From the NCBI RefSeq assembly GCF_034059295.1, contig NZ_CP139141.1:3269001-3333000 (forward strand): a stretch of DNA of 64,000 nt, given 5' to 3'. Below, piece after piece: positions 47,923 to 57,526 of this stretch. The translations under genes were made by a program, and so were the position numbers. The DNA is from Pseudomonas sp. HR96. Lineage in GTDB: Bacteria > Pseudomonadota > Gammaproteobacteria > Pseudomonadales > Pseudomonadaceae. Within the stretch, counting starts at the first letter, position 1, and each line of letters begins with the position of its first letter. Under the pieces are notes generated by a model that was not told the DNA's origin, ran no database searches, and saw only the letters and a list, made by a program, of their open reading frames with translations.

Positions 47923-48990
47923 ATGCCACTCACCGACTCCTCCACGGGCATCCGTGCCGGCGAAGAACTCGACATCGACAGGGTCGACCCTTATCTCAAG
48001 CGGCACATCCCCGGCCTGACCGGCACCGCGCGGGTCAGCCAGTTTCCCGGTGGCGCTTCCAACCTCACCTACTTGCTGCAATACCCCGAACGCGAGCTGG
48101 TGCTGCGGCGCCCGCCATTCGGCCACAAGGCCCGCTCCGCCCACGACATGGGCCGCGAATTTCGCATCCTCAACCGGCTCAACAGCGGCTTCCCGTACTG
48201 CCCCAAGGCCTACGTGCATTGCACCGACGAAGCCGTGCTCGGCGCCGAGTTCTATGTGATGGAGCGCGTCGAGGGCATCATCCTGCGCGCCGAGTTGCCG
48301 CCCGAGCTGGGCCTGGACGCCGCGCAGACCCAGGTGCTGTGCAAAAGCTTCATCGACAAGCTGGTGGACCTGCACCAGGTCGATTACGTCGCCTGCGGCC
48401 TCGGCGACCTGGGCCGGCCCGAGGGTTATGTGCAGCGCCAGATCAGCGGCTGGAGCGAGCGCTACAGCAAGGCGCTGACCCCCGATGCACCGCAGTGGCA
48501 GGCCGTGCGCCAGTGGCTGGAAGACAAGATGCCCGCCGACAGCCAACGTTCGGCCATCGTCCATAACGACTACCGTTTCGACAATGTCATCCTCGACCCG
48601 CACAACCCGATGAACATCATCGGCGTGCTCGACTGGGAGCTGACCACCCTCGGCGACCCGCTGATGGACCTGGGCAACACCTTGGCCTATTGGGTCGAGG
48701 CCGGCGACCCGGCGCCCGTGCAACTGACCCGCCGCCAGCCCAGCCATGCCCCCGGCATGCTCACTCGCCGCCAATTCGCCGACTACTACGCCGAGCGCTC
48801 CGGGCTGGCGGTGGACAACTACGACTTCTACTACACCTACGGGCTGTTCCGCCTGGCCGGGATCGTCCAGCAGATCTACTACCGCTTCTTCCACGGCCAG
48901 ACCCAGGACAAACGCTTCGCCCAGTTCATCCACATGAACCGGCTGCTGGAGCAGATGAGCCTGGCTGTGATCAGGCAATCCAGCCTCTGA
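47923..48990 (+). CDS. Phosphotransferase (APH/ACAD11-like family)
   Basis: The 355-residue protein kinase-like phosphotransferase has the catalytic HNDYRFDNV loop (His214, Asp216) and metal-binding Asp237 in GVLDWELTTLGDP. The N-lobe carries FPGGASNLTYLL and ELVLRRPP (nucleotide contacts). ACAD11-type proteins phosphorylate hydroxyacyl-CoA for unusual fatty-acid breakdown. It precedes an SDR gene by 23 bp and probably forms one unit with it. AAGGG lies about 8 bp before the ATG. Substrate is not known. Confidence 0.87.
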   Translation: MPLTDSSTGIRAGEELDIDRVDPYLKRHIPGLTGTARVSQFPGGASNLTYLLQYPERELVLRRPPFGHKARSAHDMGREFRILNRLNSGFPYCPKAYVHCTDEAVLGAEFYVMERVEGIILRAELPPELGLDAAQTQVLCKSFIDKLVDLHQVDYVACGLGDLGRPEGYVQRQISGWSERYSKALTPDAPQWQAVRQWLEDKMPADSQRSAIVHNDYRFDNVILDPHNPMNIIGVLDWELTTLGDPLMDLGNTLAYWVEAGDPAPVQLTRRQPSHAPGMLTRRQFADYYAERSGLAVDNYDFYYTYGLFRLAGIVQQIYYRFFHGQTQDKRFAQFIHMNRLLEQMSLAVIRQSSL

Positions 48991-49013
48991 CCCCTTTTCC
49001 CAACGGAGCTTCC

Positions 49014-49781
49014 ATGAGCAAGACCGCACTGTTCGACCTCGACGGCAAGATCGCCTTCGTCTCCGGCGCCAGCCGCGGCATCGGTGCCGCCATCGCCAGC
49101 CTGCTGGCACAGCAGGGGGCCCACGTGATCGTCTCCAGCCGCAAGCTCGAAGGCTGCCAGCAGGTGGCCGATGCCATCGTCGCCGCCGGTGGCAAGGCCA
49201 CTGCAGTGGCCTGCCACATCGGCGAGATGGAGCAGATTCAGGCGGTATTCCAGGGCATCCGCGAGCAGTTCGGCCGGCTCGACATCCTGGTCAACAACGC
49301 CGCCACCAACCCGCAGTTCTGCAACGTGCTGGACACCGACCTGGGCGCCTTCCAGAAGACCGTGGACGTCAACATTCGCGGGTATTTCTTCATGTCGGTG
49401 GAGGCCGGCAAGCTGATGCGCGAGAACGGGGGTGGCAGCATCATCAACGTGGCCTCGATCAACGGCGTGTCACCCGGAGCCTTCCAGGGCATCTACTCGG
49501 TGACCAAGGCGGCGGTGATCAACATGACCAAGGTATTCGCCAAGGAATGCGCGGCCTTCGGCATCCGCTGCAACGCCCTGCTGCCAGGGCTCACCGACAC
49601 CAAATTCGCCTCGGCGCTGGTCGGCAACGAGGCCATCCTCAAGAGCGCCCTGGCGCAGATCCCGCTCAAGCGCGTGGCCCAGCCGGACGAAATGGCCGGC
49701 GCCGTGCTGTACCTGGCCAGCGCCGCGTCGAGCTACACCACCGGGGTGGCGTTGAATGTGGATGGCGGGTTTCTGTCCTGA
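49014..49781 (+). CDS. SDR family oxidoreductase
   Basis: A 255-residue classical short-chain dehydrogenase with cofactor motif GASRGIG, NNAA in the core and catalytic Ser148, Tyr161 and Lys165 (YSVTK). The C-terminal block PLKRVAQPDEMAGAVLYLAS is usual. It reduces or oxidises a hydroxyl or carbonyl group with NAD(P). It is paired with the phosphotransferase, consistent with a hydroxy-fatty-acid pathway. GGAG lies 5 bp before the ATG. Confidence 0.9.
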   Translation: MSKTALFDLDGKIAFVSGASRGIGAAIASLLAQQGAHVIVSSRKLEGCQQVADAIVAAGGKATAVACHIGEMEQIQAVFQGIREQFGRLDILVNNAATNPQFCNVLDTDLGAFQKTVDVNIRGYFFMSVEAGKLMRENGGGSIINVASINGVSPGAFQGIYSVTKAAVINMTKVFAKECAAFGIRCNALLPGLTDTKFASALVGNEAILKSALAQIPLKRVAQPDEMAGAVLYLASAASSYTTGVALNVDGGFLS

Positions 49782-49797
49782 CCTGGACCGCTTGTGC

Positions 49798-49813
49798 GCC
49801 CCGTAGACGGGGC
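49798..49813 (+). terminator. Short hairpin after the SDR gene
   Basis: GCCCCG and CGGGGC form a 6-bp GC-only stem around TAGA, followed by TTGCCC. Weak but well placed, 16 bp after the SDR stop. Confidence 0.4.
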
Positions 49814-49925
49814 TTGCCCGGGAACGCTCACACGCCTGTTCCCAGGCCGCCCCTCGCGCAAAGCCAAGCCGATTCTCACTAATTGCATGTACAATCCCCG
49901 CTTTTGGCCCCTGGCCCCTGCCCCT

Positions 49926-50705
49926 ATGCCCTTCGAGCTCAGCACCGACCCCACCACCCTGGGCCTGCTCGCCCTGGTCGCCTTTATCGCCGGTTTCATC
50001 GACGCCATCGCCGGTGGCGGCGGGTTGCTGACCACCCCGGCGCTGCTCACCGCCGGCCTGCCGCCGCACCTGGTACTGGGCACCAACAAGCTCAGTTCGA
50101 CCTTCGGTGCGGCCACCGCCAGCTTCACCTATTACCGGCGCCGGCTGTTCCACCCCAGGCAATGGCAGCACGCGATCTGGGGCACCCTGGTCGGCGCCTT
50201 CGCCGGCGCGGGGGTGGCTCACTACCTGCCCGCCGAGTGGTTGAACCGGATGCTGCCGCTGGTCGTCTTCGCCTGCGGCCTGTACCTGCTGTTCGGCGGC
50301 ACGCCCAAGGCGCCGCTCGATAGCGAGCAGCCGATCCGCAAGAAATGGCAAGGCACCCAAGGTTTCAGCCTGGGCTTCTATGACGGCGTCGCCGGGCCTG
50401 GCACGGGGGCGTTCTGGACCGTCAGCAGCCTGCTGCTCTACCCCATTGACCTGGTCAAGGCCAGCGGCGTGGCGCGCAGCATGAACTTCGTCAGCAACGC
50501 CGCCGCGCTGTCGGTGTTCATCTGTTCCGGCCAGGTCGACTGGCTGATCGGCTTGAGCATGGGCCTGTCGGTGATGGTCGGGGCGTTCTTCGGTGCCCGC
50601 ACCGCCATTGGCGGTGGGGCGAAGTTCATCCGCCCGGTGTTCATCACCGTGGTGCTAGGCCTGACCGTGCGTCTGGCCTGGCAGCACTGGTTCGGGCAGG
50701 CCTAG
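49926..50705 (+). CDS. TSUP family transporter (sulfite/sulfonate-type permease)
   Basis: A 259-residue protein with about eight helices. [41 protein letters not shown] and [19 protein letters not shown] are typical TauE/SafE signatures. These proteins export or import sulfite, sulfonates or other small anions. The ATG of MPFELSTDP fits the family; 44 further upstream codons are open but contain no family match. It overlaps nudC tail to tail by 51 bp. Confidence 0.88.
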   Translation: MPFELSTDPTTLGLLALVAFIAGFIDAIAGGGGLLTTPALLTAGLPPHLVLGTNKLSSTFGAATASFTYYRRRLFHPRQWQHAIWGTLVGAFAGAGVAHYLPAEWLNRMLPLVVFACGLYLLFGGTPKAPLDSEQPIRKKWQGTQGFSLGFYDGVAGPGTGAFWTVSSLLLYPIDLVKASGVARSMNFVSNAAALSVFICSGQVDWLIGLSMGLSVMVGAFFGARTAIGGGAKFIRPVFITVVLGLTVRLAWQHWFGQA

Positions 50706-51503
50706 GCGGCGCGCCACGTACAGGTCGATCAGGTAGCGCGCGATCGAGCGCCCGGCCGGCAGCGGCGGCAGGTTGTGCACGCTGAACCACTGCGCGTCCT
50801 CGATCTCGTCGGGTTGCGGCACGATATCGCCGCCGGCGTATTCGGCGTGAAAGCCGAGCATCATCGAGTGGGGAAACGGCCAGCACTGGCTGGCGATGTA
50901 CTGGATATTGCGCACCTCCAGGCTGACCTCCTCGCGCACCTCGCGAATCAGGCACTGCTCGGCCGACTCACCTGGCTCGGCGAAGCCGGCCAGGGTGCTG
51001 TAGACGCCGCTGACGAAGCGCGGCGAACGCGCCAGGAGAATCTCGTCGCCGCGGGTCAGCAGCACAATCATGCTCGGCGAAATGCGCGGGTAGGCGCGCA
51101 GGTCGCAGTGCTCGCAATACATCGCCCGCTCGCCCTTGACCTGCACCGCCGGGCGCCCGCAGCTACCACAGAAGCGGTGCTCGCGGGCCCAGGTGGCAAT
51201 CTGCGCGGCATAGCCGAGCAGGCTGAAGACGTCGAAATCGCCCTGCAGCATGAACTGGCGCAGGCCTTGCCACTGACAGCCGTCGACCTCGACCGGCTCG
51301 TGCAGCTCGAGTACGTACACAGGTTCGCCATCGAAGTGACCGATGCCGTGCTCGGCCAGTACCGGCAGGTTCTGGCGCTGCGCCCACTCACGGGCGAACA
51401 GCACGCCCTGCTCGTCCTGCAGGAAGCCCTGGCGGCTGCGCACCACCGCCCAGCCACCGGGCTGGGCGGGGTCCAGTACTGCTGTGCTCCAGCGTGAAGA
51501 CAT
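50655..51503 (-). CDS. nudC: NAD(+) diphosphatase / decapping hydrolase NudC
   Basis: The 282-residue Nudix enzyme cleaves NADH and removes the NAD cap from RNA. A four-Cys zinc site is CGSCGRP plus YCEHC, the Nudix box is [20 protein letters not shown], and the family motif appears as SQCWPFPHS, with Cys where Pro is usual. The start [10 protein letters not shown] is preferred over one 7 codons upstream. Its 3' end overlaps the TSUP gene by 51 bp on the other strand. Confidence 0.94.
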   Translation of the reverse strand: MSSRWSTAVLDPAQPGGWAVVRSRQGFLQDEQGVLFAREWAQRQNLPVLAEHGIGHFDGEPVYVLELHEPVEVDGCQWQGLRQFMLQGDFDVFSLLGYAAQIATWAREHRFCGSCGRPAVQVKGERAMYCEHCDLRAYPRISPSMIVLLTRGDEILLARSPRFVSGVYSTLAGFAEPGESAEQCLIREVREEVSLEVRNIQYIASQCWPFPHSMMLGFHAEYAGGDIVPQPDEIEDAQWFSVHNLPPLPAGRSIARYLIDLYVARRLGLPEPVLPGQTHGQA

Positions 51504-51520
51504 GTCGAAATTCCTTCTGG

Positions 51521-52333
51521 TCAATCGTCGAAGCGGGCGGTCTGCTTGCTCATGCCGGCCGCCACCGCGACGCGCAAATCAGTGGATTGCAGCATGGCCG
51601 CGTTCCAGGTGGCAACATATTCCAGACCGTCGTCGACGCGGTGGTCGCGCATATAGCCGAGCATGCGCTTGGTGCCGGCCACGGCGATCGGCGATTTGCC
51701 GGCGATCTGCGCGGCGATGGCCATGACGCCTTCGAGCAGTTCGCCGTGGCTCGGCCAGACCCGGTTGACCAGGCCGATGGCCTGGGCTTCGGCGGCGTCG
51801 ACGCTGCGCCCGGTATAGGCCAGCTCGCGCAGGATACCGTCGCCGATGATACGCGGCAGGCGCTGCAGGGTGCCGACGTCGGCAGCCATGCCCATGTCCA
51901 CTTCCTTGATCGAGAACTGCGCGTCAGCCGCCGCATAGCGCATGTCGCAGGCGGCGATCAGATCGATGGCGCCGCCAATGCAATAGCCCTGGATCGCCGC
52001 CAGCACCGGCTTGCGGCAGTGGTCCACGGCGTTGAACGAGGCCTGCATCGAGAGGATCTTGCGCCGCAGCAGGCGCGCATTGCGGCCCACGTCCTGGCCC
52101 AGTTCGCTGGCCACCGAGGCCAGCAGCATCAGGTCGATGCCAGCGGAAAAATGCTGGCCGGCGCCGCTGAGTACCACCACGCGCACGGCATCGTCTTCGT
52201 CCAGGGCGTGGAAGATCTCGATGATCTCCGCCCAGAACGGCGCGTTCATGGCGTTGAGTTTTTCCGGACGGTTGATCTGCACGTGGGCGATGGCATCGCA
52301 GATGGTCAGGGTGAAGGCTTGGTACTGGGCCAC
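51521..52333 (-). CDS. Enoyl-CoA hydratase/isomerase family protein
   Basis: A 270-residue crotonase-fold enzyme. It has the oxyanion blocks [13 protein letters not shown] and [23 protein letters not shown], and an acidic [19 protein letters not shown] segment typical of delta(3,5)-dienoyl-CoA isomerases. It most likely acts in beta-oxidation of unsaturated acyl-CoA. The start is GTG with CAGGAG 6 bp upstream. Three 19-bp direct repeats lie just before it. Confidence 0.9.
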   Translation of the reverse strand: MAQYQAFTLTICDAIAHVQINRPEKLNAMNAPFWAEIIEIFHALDEDDAVRVVVLSGAGQHFSAGIDLMLLASVASELGQDVGRNARLLRRKILSMQASFNAVDHCRKPVLAAIQGYCIGGAIDLIAACDMRYAAADAQFSIKEVDMGMAADVGTLQRLPRIIGDGILRELAYTGRSVDAAEAQAIGLVNRVWPSHGELLEGVMAIAAQIAGKSPIAVAGTKRMLGYMRDHRVDDGLEYVATWNAAMLQSTDLRVAVAAGMSKQTARFDD

Positions 52334-52350
52334 TGTCGGCTCCTGGGTTG

Positions 52351-52407
52351 TTGTTATATGGGGCAATCGTTGTTATGTGGGGCAACGGTTGTTATCCGGT
52401 GGCAACT
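52351..52407. repeat. Three 19-bp direct repeats upstream of the enoyl-CoA hydratase gene
   Basis: Units TTGTTATATGGGGCAATCG (52351), TTGTTATGTGGGGCAACGG (52370) and TTGTTATCCGGTGGCAACT (52389) are head to tail. The first two differ at three positions and the third is more diverged. They lie just upstream of the ribosome site of the gene on the minus strand, so could be regulator sites. Confidence 0.8.
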
Positions 52408-52439
52408 ATAGCTCGCCTGGGTAGCGACCTGCCCGTCTG

Positions 52440-53372
52440 TCAAAACGGCAGACTCTCGCGACGCAACTCCTCAATGAGCAGGCTGGCCGGCGCGGTCAGG
52501 CCAACCCCGCGCCGCACCACGGCGCTGTAGGGCTCCGACCGCGAGCGCAGTTGCAGCGCCAGGCGGCTGAGCAGCCCATGGGCCAAGGCATAGCGCGCCA
52601 CCTCGGCGGGCATCAGGGCGACCAGTTGCCGGTCCTGTTCGAGCAGCATCAAGGTGGCGAAGGTCGAGGAAGTCTCGATCGGGTAGCGCGGAAACTCCAG
52701 CCCGGCCTCGCGAAACTCACGCTCCAGGGTCAGGCGCATCGGCATGTTGGTCGGGTAGACCACCCAGGAACAATCGGCCAGGTCCGCCAGGCCGAGGCTG
52801 GCCGCCTCGGCCAGGGGATGCTGCGGATGGGCCATGACCACCAGCTCCTCATGGTGCAGGCTCAGGCAATCGTAGTCGTCGGGGCGCCGGCTGACACTGC
52901 TGCGGCAGATGGCCAGGTCCAGCCGACCCTGATCCACCAGCGGCAGCAGCCGCGCGCTGGTGTCCTCGATGATCTCGATCGACAACTGTGGCTGGATCTC
53001 GCGCAAACGGCCCACGGCGCGCAGCAGCAGCGGCACGCCGCCCATGATCGAGCCAATCGACAAACGCCCGCCCTCGCCTTGCAGGATGCCGAGCATCTCT
53101 TCGCGCAGGTGCGCCAGGTCAGTGTGGATCAAGCGCGCGTAGCGGATCACGCAGCGCCCCAGGTCATTGGGCTGCAGGCCCTTGTGGTTGCGCTCGAACA
53201 GGCTCACGCCCAGGGTCGACTCGATTTCGTTGAGCGCCTTGGTCGCGCCGGGCTGGGAGATCGACACATGCTCGGCGGCCTTGTGCAGCGAGCCGTGTTC
53301 GTCCAGGGCGATGAGCAGCCGCAACTGGCGCAGGCGCAAGCGGGAGGACAGCGAAGCGAGCGATGGGATCAT
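52440..53372 (-). CDS. LysR family regulator, GguR/GbpR-like
   Basis: A 310-residue LTTR whose N-terminal helix-turn-helix is LRLRQLRLLIALDEHGSLHKAAEHVSISQPGATKALNEIE. The effector domain includes GSIMGGVPLLLRAV and SWVVYPTNMPMRLTLEREF. It resembles GguR and GbpR, which control galactarate and related sugar-acid genes. It is divergently transcribed from the FAH-family gene, MFS transporter and garD, its probable targets. A 106-bp gap between them contains AATAGTTATCACTGCATC-like sequence that could hold an LTTR site. Confidence 0.86.
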   Translation of the reverse strand: MIPSLASLSSRLRLRQLRLLIALDEHGSLHKAAEHVSISQPGATKALNEIESTLGVSLFERNHKGLQPNDLGRCVIRYARLIHTDLAHLREEMLGILQGEGGRLSIGSIMGGVPLLLRAVGRLREIQPQLSIEIIEDTSARLLPLVDQGRLDLAICRSSVSRRPDDYDCLSLHHEELVVMAHPQHPLAEAASLGLADLADCSWVVYPTNMPMRLTLEREFREAGLEFPRYPIETSSTFATLMLLEQDRQLVALMPAEVARYALAHGLLSRLALQLRSRSEPYSAVVRRGVGLTAPASLLIEELRRESLPF

Positions 53373-53478
53373 AGGGGATGACCAATAGTTATCACTGCAT
53401 CAGAAGCTGTCATTAGGCAGGCCCGGGCAGGGTTCGTAAAGTGGCAGCCATCCAAAAATAATCGAGAGAGCCTGCAGC

Positions 53479-54474
53479 ATGCGCCTGATCCAGTTCGAAA
53501 CCTCCAGCGGCGAGCGCCAGGTCGGCGTCGTCGAAGGCAACAGCGTGCAACGGGTACGCGGCGTCACCAGCACTCGCGAGCTGGCCCTCTCGGCGTTGCG
53601 CAATGCGCGCGGGCTGGCCGAGCAGGTCATCGCCCTGGGCACCGATGCAGGGCCTGGCTACCCTGAACTGCTCGCCAGCGGCCGGGTGTTGCCGCCCCTC
53701 GACCACCCGGACCCGGCGCACTGCCTGGTGAGCGGCACCGGCCTGACCCACCTGGGCAGCGCCGCGACCCGCGACAAAATGCACCAGCACAAGGCCGACG
53801 ACGCCAACGCCCTGACCGACACGGCGAAGATGTTCCAGTGGGGCATCGACGGCGGCAAGCCGGCCCCCGGCCAGGTCGGTGCGCAGCCGGAATGGTTCTA
53901 CAAGGGTGACGGCGGCATCGTCGTGCGCCCGGGCGCGGCCTTTGCGCTTCCGGATTTCGCCGAGGACGCCGGCGAGGAGCCGGAGCTGGCCGGCCTCTAT
54001 GTCATCGACGACCACGGCCAGCCGTGCCGCATCGGTTTTGCCCTGGGCAACGAGTTTTCCGACCACGTCATGGAGCGGCGCAGCTACCTGTACCTGGCCC
54101 ACTCCAAGCTGCGTGCCTGTTCCTACGGCCCGGAGTTGCGGGTCGGCCAATTGCCTGGCGACCTGCAGGGTGTCAGTCGCATCCGTCGTGGCGACCAGGT
54201 GCTGTGGGAAAAAGCCTTCGCCTCGGGTGAGGAGAACATGTGCCACAGCCTGGCCAACCTCGAATACCACCACTTCAAGTACGCCCAGTTCCTGCGCCCG
54301 GGTGACGTGCACGTGCATTTCTTCGGCACCGCGACGCTGTCCTTCGCCGACGGCATCAAGGCGCAGCCCGGCGACCGCTTTGAAATCAGCCTGGCCGAGT
54401 TCGGCGCGCCGCTGATCAACGGCCTCGAGCAGCGACCCACCCAGGTCGCGATCGGCACCGTGAAAAGCCTGTAG
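53479..54474 (+). CDS. FAH-family protein, GguC/AraD1-like
   Basis: The 331-residue protein belongs to the fumarylacetoacetate hydrolase superfamily. Visible blocks include SGTGLTHLGSAATRDKM, YKGDGGIVVRPGA, FALGNEFSDHVMERR and CHSLANLEYHHFKYAQFL. GguC/AraD1-type members accompany sugar-acid pathways and act on 2-keto-3-deoxy acids or related keto acids. It is the first gene of the galactarate cluster. A ribosome site (GAGAGAG) lies before the ATG. The exact reaction is not assigned. Confidence 0.85.
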   Translation: MRLIQFETSSGERQVGVVEGNSVQRVRGVTSTRELALSALRNARGLAEQVIALGTDAGPGYPELLASGRVLPPLDHPDPAHCLVSGTGLTHLGSAATRDKMHQHKADDANALTDTAKMFQWGIDGGKPAPGQVGAQPEWFYKGDGGIVVRPGAAFALPDFAEDAGEEPELAGLYVIDDHGQPCRIGFALGNEFSDHVMERRSYLYLAHSKLRACSYGPELRVGQLPGDLQGVSRIRRGDQVLWEKAFASGEENMCHSLANLEYHHFKYAQFLRPGDVHVHFFGTATLSFADGIKAQPGDRFEISLAEFGAPLINGLEQRPTQVAIGTVKSL

Positions 54475-54545
54475 GGAACACACCGGGCGAGCGCGCGCAC
54501 CCGCCCGGGCCGTCATGCCATAACAACCATAATAAAGAGACGCTC

Positions 54546-55856
54546 ATGAAAGCACCCCACGTCGAGATGACCCACTCGCACGCCTTGCCGGTCGCAGGTG
54601 CCGTGCGGGCCACCCAGGTACGCTGGCGTATCTTCCTGTTGCTGCTGTTGCTCGCCGCGATCAACTACATAGACCGCGCGTCGCTGTCGGTGGCGATGCC
54701 GATGATTTCCGCCGAGTTCCAGATGACCCCGGCGCTGGAGGGCCTGATGCTCAGCGCCTTCTTCTGGTCCTACGCCTTGATGCAGATTCCCGCCGGCTTG
54801 CTGCTGGACCGCTACAACGCGCGCAACATCGTCGGCGTGGCGGCCGTGGCCTGGGGCGGTTTCCAGGCGCTCGGGGCGGTGGCCACCGGCTGGGCCGGGC
54901 TGCTGGTGACCCGCATCGGCCTGGGCGTGGCGGAATCGCCGATCATGCCCTCCGGCGCCAAGCTCAACGGCAACTGGCTGACCGCCAACGAGCGCGGCCG
55001 CGGTGCCACCCTGGTCGACGGCGGCGCGCCGCTGGGCACCGCCCTGGGCGCGATCATCACCACCGCGCTGATCGCCTGGTTCGGCTCCTGGCGCATGGCC
55101 TTCGTCATCGCCGGGGTCGGCACCATGATCGTCGGCGCGCTGGCCTGGTGGTACATCCGCAACCACCCGGCCGAGCACCCCAAGGTCAATCAGGCCGAAC
55201 TGGACCACATCAAGGCCGGCAACGTCATTGCCCAGGCCGCCGGCGGGCCACGGCCCAGGATGCGCGAGCTGATTGCCAGCCGCTCGGTGCTGGCGATGTT
55301 CGCCGGCTACGCCTGCTACAACGCGGTGTTCTACGGCCTGATGACCTGGATGCCGAGCTACCTGCACCAGGCCCATGGCTTCGATCTGAAAAGCATGGGC
55401 GGGGCGACCTTCCTGATCTTCATGTGCGGCTTCGTCGGCGAACTGGTCGGCGGCGCCATCGCCGACAGATGGAAGGCCGCTGGCGGCGCGCCGAACAAGG
55501 TGATGCGCAGCATGTTCAGCGGCTCGGCGCTGATGGCCGCGCTGTGCATCCTGGCCACCGCCTACGCAACCGACGCCACCCTGGTGGTCTGCCTGCTCTG
55601 CGTGGCGCTGTTCTTCATTCGCTGGTGCGGCATGTACTGGTGCCTGCCCGCCATTCTTGGCGGCAAGGAGCGCTCGGGGGTGCTGGGTGGTGCGATGAAT
55701 TTCTGGGGCAACATGTCCGGAGTGCTGGTGCCGATCCTCATCGGCCTGATCGTGCAGTTCACCGGCTCGTACTTCCTGGCGCTGATCTTCTTCGTGGCCA
55801 TGGCGGTGGGGCTGATGCTGTTTTCCAGTCTTATCGACTATAGAGAAAGAACCTGA
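54546..55856 (+). CDS. MFS anion:cation symporter, sugar-acid importer (GudP/GarP-like)
   Basis: A 436-residue transporter with twelve predicted helices. The first loop motif is NYIDRASLSVAMPMI and the family signature GLLLDRYNARNIVG lies between helices 2 and 3, as in the ACS branch that includes GudP, GarP and ExuT. With garD next on the operon it most likely imports galactarate or glucarate. Its ribosome site is AAAGAG. The gene starts 71 bp after the FAH gene and precedes garD by 36 bp. Confidence 0.88.
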   Translation: MKAPHVEMTHSHALPVAGAVRATQVRWRIFLLLLLLAAINYIDRASLSVAMPMISAEFQMTPALEGLMLSAFFWSYALMQIPAGLLLDRYNARNIVGVAAVAWGGFQALGAVATGWAGLLVTRIGLGVAESPIMPSGAKLNGNWLTANERGRGATLVDGGAPLGTALGAIITTALIAWFGSWRMAFVIAGVGTMIVGALAWWYIRNHPAEHPKVNQAELDHIKAGNVIAQAAGGPRPRMRELIASRSVLAMFAGYACYNAVFYGLMTWMPSYLHQAHGFDLKSMGGATFLIFMCGFVGELVGGAIADRWKAAGGAPNKVMRSMFSGSALMAALCILATAYATDATLVVCLLCVALFFIRWCGMYWCLPAILGGKERSGVLGGAMNFWGNMSGVLVPILIGLIVQFTGSYFLALIFFVAMAVGLMLFSSLIDYRERT

Positions 55857-55892
55857 GAGCCGAGAAAGCACATAAGAGAGAGAGACTGCGTG

Positions 55893-57449
55893 ATGGAATT
55901 GATTATGAAAACCGGCGCCCAGGCGAACATCGCCGCCGCCGTGATCCGCCTGAACGTCCTCGATGACGTGTTGATCGCGCGCCAGCCACTGACCGCAGGG
56001 CTGTTCATCGAGGCCGAGAACCTCAGCGTGCGCCAGCCGATCCCGGCCGGGCACAAGGTTGCCACCCGCGCCATCGCCCAGGGCCAGCCGTTGCGCCGCT
56101 ACGGGCAGATCATCGGCTTCGCCTCGCAGCCGATTGCCGCCGGCGAGCACGTGCATGTGCACAATGTCGAGATGGGCGACTTTTCCCGCGACTACGCCTT
56201 CGGCGTCGACGTCCGTGACTGGCCGCAGACGGAGGCAAGCTTCCAGGGCATCGTGCGCGCAGACGGCCGCGTGGCCACGCGCAACTACATCGGCATCCTC
56301 ACTTCGGTGAATTGCTCGGCTACGGTCGCGAGGGCGATCGCCGACTATTTTCGCCGCGACATCCACCCCGAGGCCCTGGCGCCCTACCCCAACGTCGACG
56401 GTGTGGTGGCGCTGACCCACGGCGTCGGCTGCGCCGTCGACCCGGGCGGCGAAGCCCTGGCCATGCTCCGGCGCACCCTTGGCGGCTATGCCATCCACGC
56501 CAATTTCCACTCGGTGCTGATGATCGGCCTGGGCTGCGAAACCAACCAGATCGATGACCTGCTCAAGGCGCAGAACCTGGCCAGCAGCGACCAGCTGCGC
56601 ACCTTCACCATCCAGGGCACCGGCGGCACCTCGAAGACCATCGCCAGCGGCATAGCCCAGGTCAAGTCGCTGCTGGCCAAGGCCAATGCCGTTGAGCGCG
56701 AGACGGTCAGCGCCCGGCACCTGGTCGTCGGCCTGCAATGCGGCGGCTCGGACGGCTACTCCGGCATCACTGCCAACCCGGCGCTGGGCAATGCGGTGGA
56801 CCGCCTGGTGTCCGCTGGGGGCACCGCAATTCTTTCCGAGACCCCGGAAATCTATGGCGCCGAACACCTGCTGACCCGCCGCGCCGTCAGTCGCGCGGTG
56901 GGCGAGAAGCTGATCGCGCGCATCCACTGGTGGGAGGACTATTGCCGCCGGATGAACGCCGAGCTGAACAACAACCCCTCGGCCGGCAACAAGGCCGGCG
57001 GCCTGACCACCATTCTCGAGAAAAGCCTGGGCGCGGTCGCCAAGGCCGGCTCCACCAATCTGGTGGACGTTTACGAGTACGCCGAGCGTGTGCAGGCCCA
57101 CGGCCTGGTGTTCATGGACACCCCCGGCTACGACCCCATCTCCGCCACCGGCCAGGTCGCCGGCGGCGCCAACCTGATCGCCTTCACCACCGGACGCGGC
57201 TCGGCCTATGGCTGCGCCCCTTCGCCGGCGATCAAGCTGGCGACCAACCAGCGCCTGTTCGAGCATCAGGAAGAGGACATGGACGTCAATTGCGGCGGCA
57301 TCGCCGACGGCTCCACCAGCATCGAAGAACGCGGCGCCTACATCTTCGCCATGATGCTGCGCATCGCTTCGGGGGAGCGCAGCAAGAGCGAGCAGCATGG
57401 CTACGGGCAGAACGAGTTTGTGCCGTGGCAGATCGGCGCGATCACCTGA
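55893..57449 (+). CDS. garD: Galactarate dehydratase
   Basis: The 518-residue GarD/UxaA-type enzyme removes water from galactarate to form 5-keto-4-deoxy-D-glucarate. An SAF-like N-terminal domain (about residues 10-100, DDVLIARQPLTAGLF) is joined to the catalytic UxaA part. Conserved blocks are NYIGILTSVNCSATVARA, HGVGCAVDPGG, GGSDGYSGITANPALGNAVD, GGLTTILEKSLGAVAKAG and RGSAYGCAPSPAIKLATN; the Cys residues are candidate Fe ligands. A GTG precedes the ATG by one codon; either could be used. Further pathway genes are not in the window. Confidence 0.93.
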   Translation: MELIMKTGAQANIAAAVIRLNVLDDVLIARQPLTAGLFIEAENLSVRQPIPAGHKVATRAIAQGQPLRRYGQIIGFASQPIAAGEHVHVHNVEMGDFSRDYAFGVDVRDWPQTEASFQGIVRADGRVATRNYIGILTSVNCSATVARAIADYFRRDIHPEALAPYPNVDGVVALTHGVGCAVDPGGEALAMLRRTLGGYAIHANFHSVLMIGLGCETNQIDDLLKAQNLASSDQLRTFTIQGTGGTSKTIASGIAQVKSLLAKANAVERETVSARHLVVGLQCGGSDGYSGITANPALGNAVDRLVSAGGTAILSETPEIYGAEHLLTRRAVSRAVGEKLIARIHWWEDYCRRMNAELNNNPSAGNKAGGLTTILEKSLGAVAKAGSTNLVDVYEYAERVQAHGLVFMDTPGYDPISATGQVAGGANLIAFTTGRGSAYGCAPSPAIKLATNQRLFEHQEEDMDVNCGGIADGSTSIEERGAYIFAMMLRIASGERSKSEQHGYGQNEFVPWQIGAIT

Positions 57450-57517
57450 GCTGATCAAAAACCGACCACCCTGGGCAATCCCACGCCCGCCGTGGCCTGC
57501 AGCCGCCTGTGCGCAGG

Positions 57518-57526
57518 TTATCCACA
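57518..57526. promoter_or_regulatory. Lone DnaA-box match
   Basis: TTATCCACA, a perfect consensus DnaA box, lies in the 265-bp gap between garD and an MFS gene. No second close match or AT-rich unwinding region is near, so it is not an origin; it may be chance or a DnaA-binding regulatory site. Confidence 0.35.

Noticed and set aside
54513..57458. A 981-codon open frame on the minus strand opposite the MFS gene and garD
   Set aside because: GC-rich genomes often show long open frames opposite real genes. The plus-strand genes have full family motifs; the opposite frame is low-complexity, rich in His, Gly and Ala, with no domain pattern.
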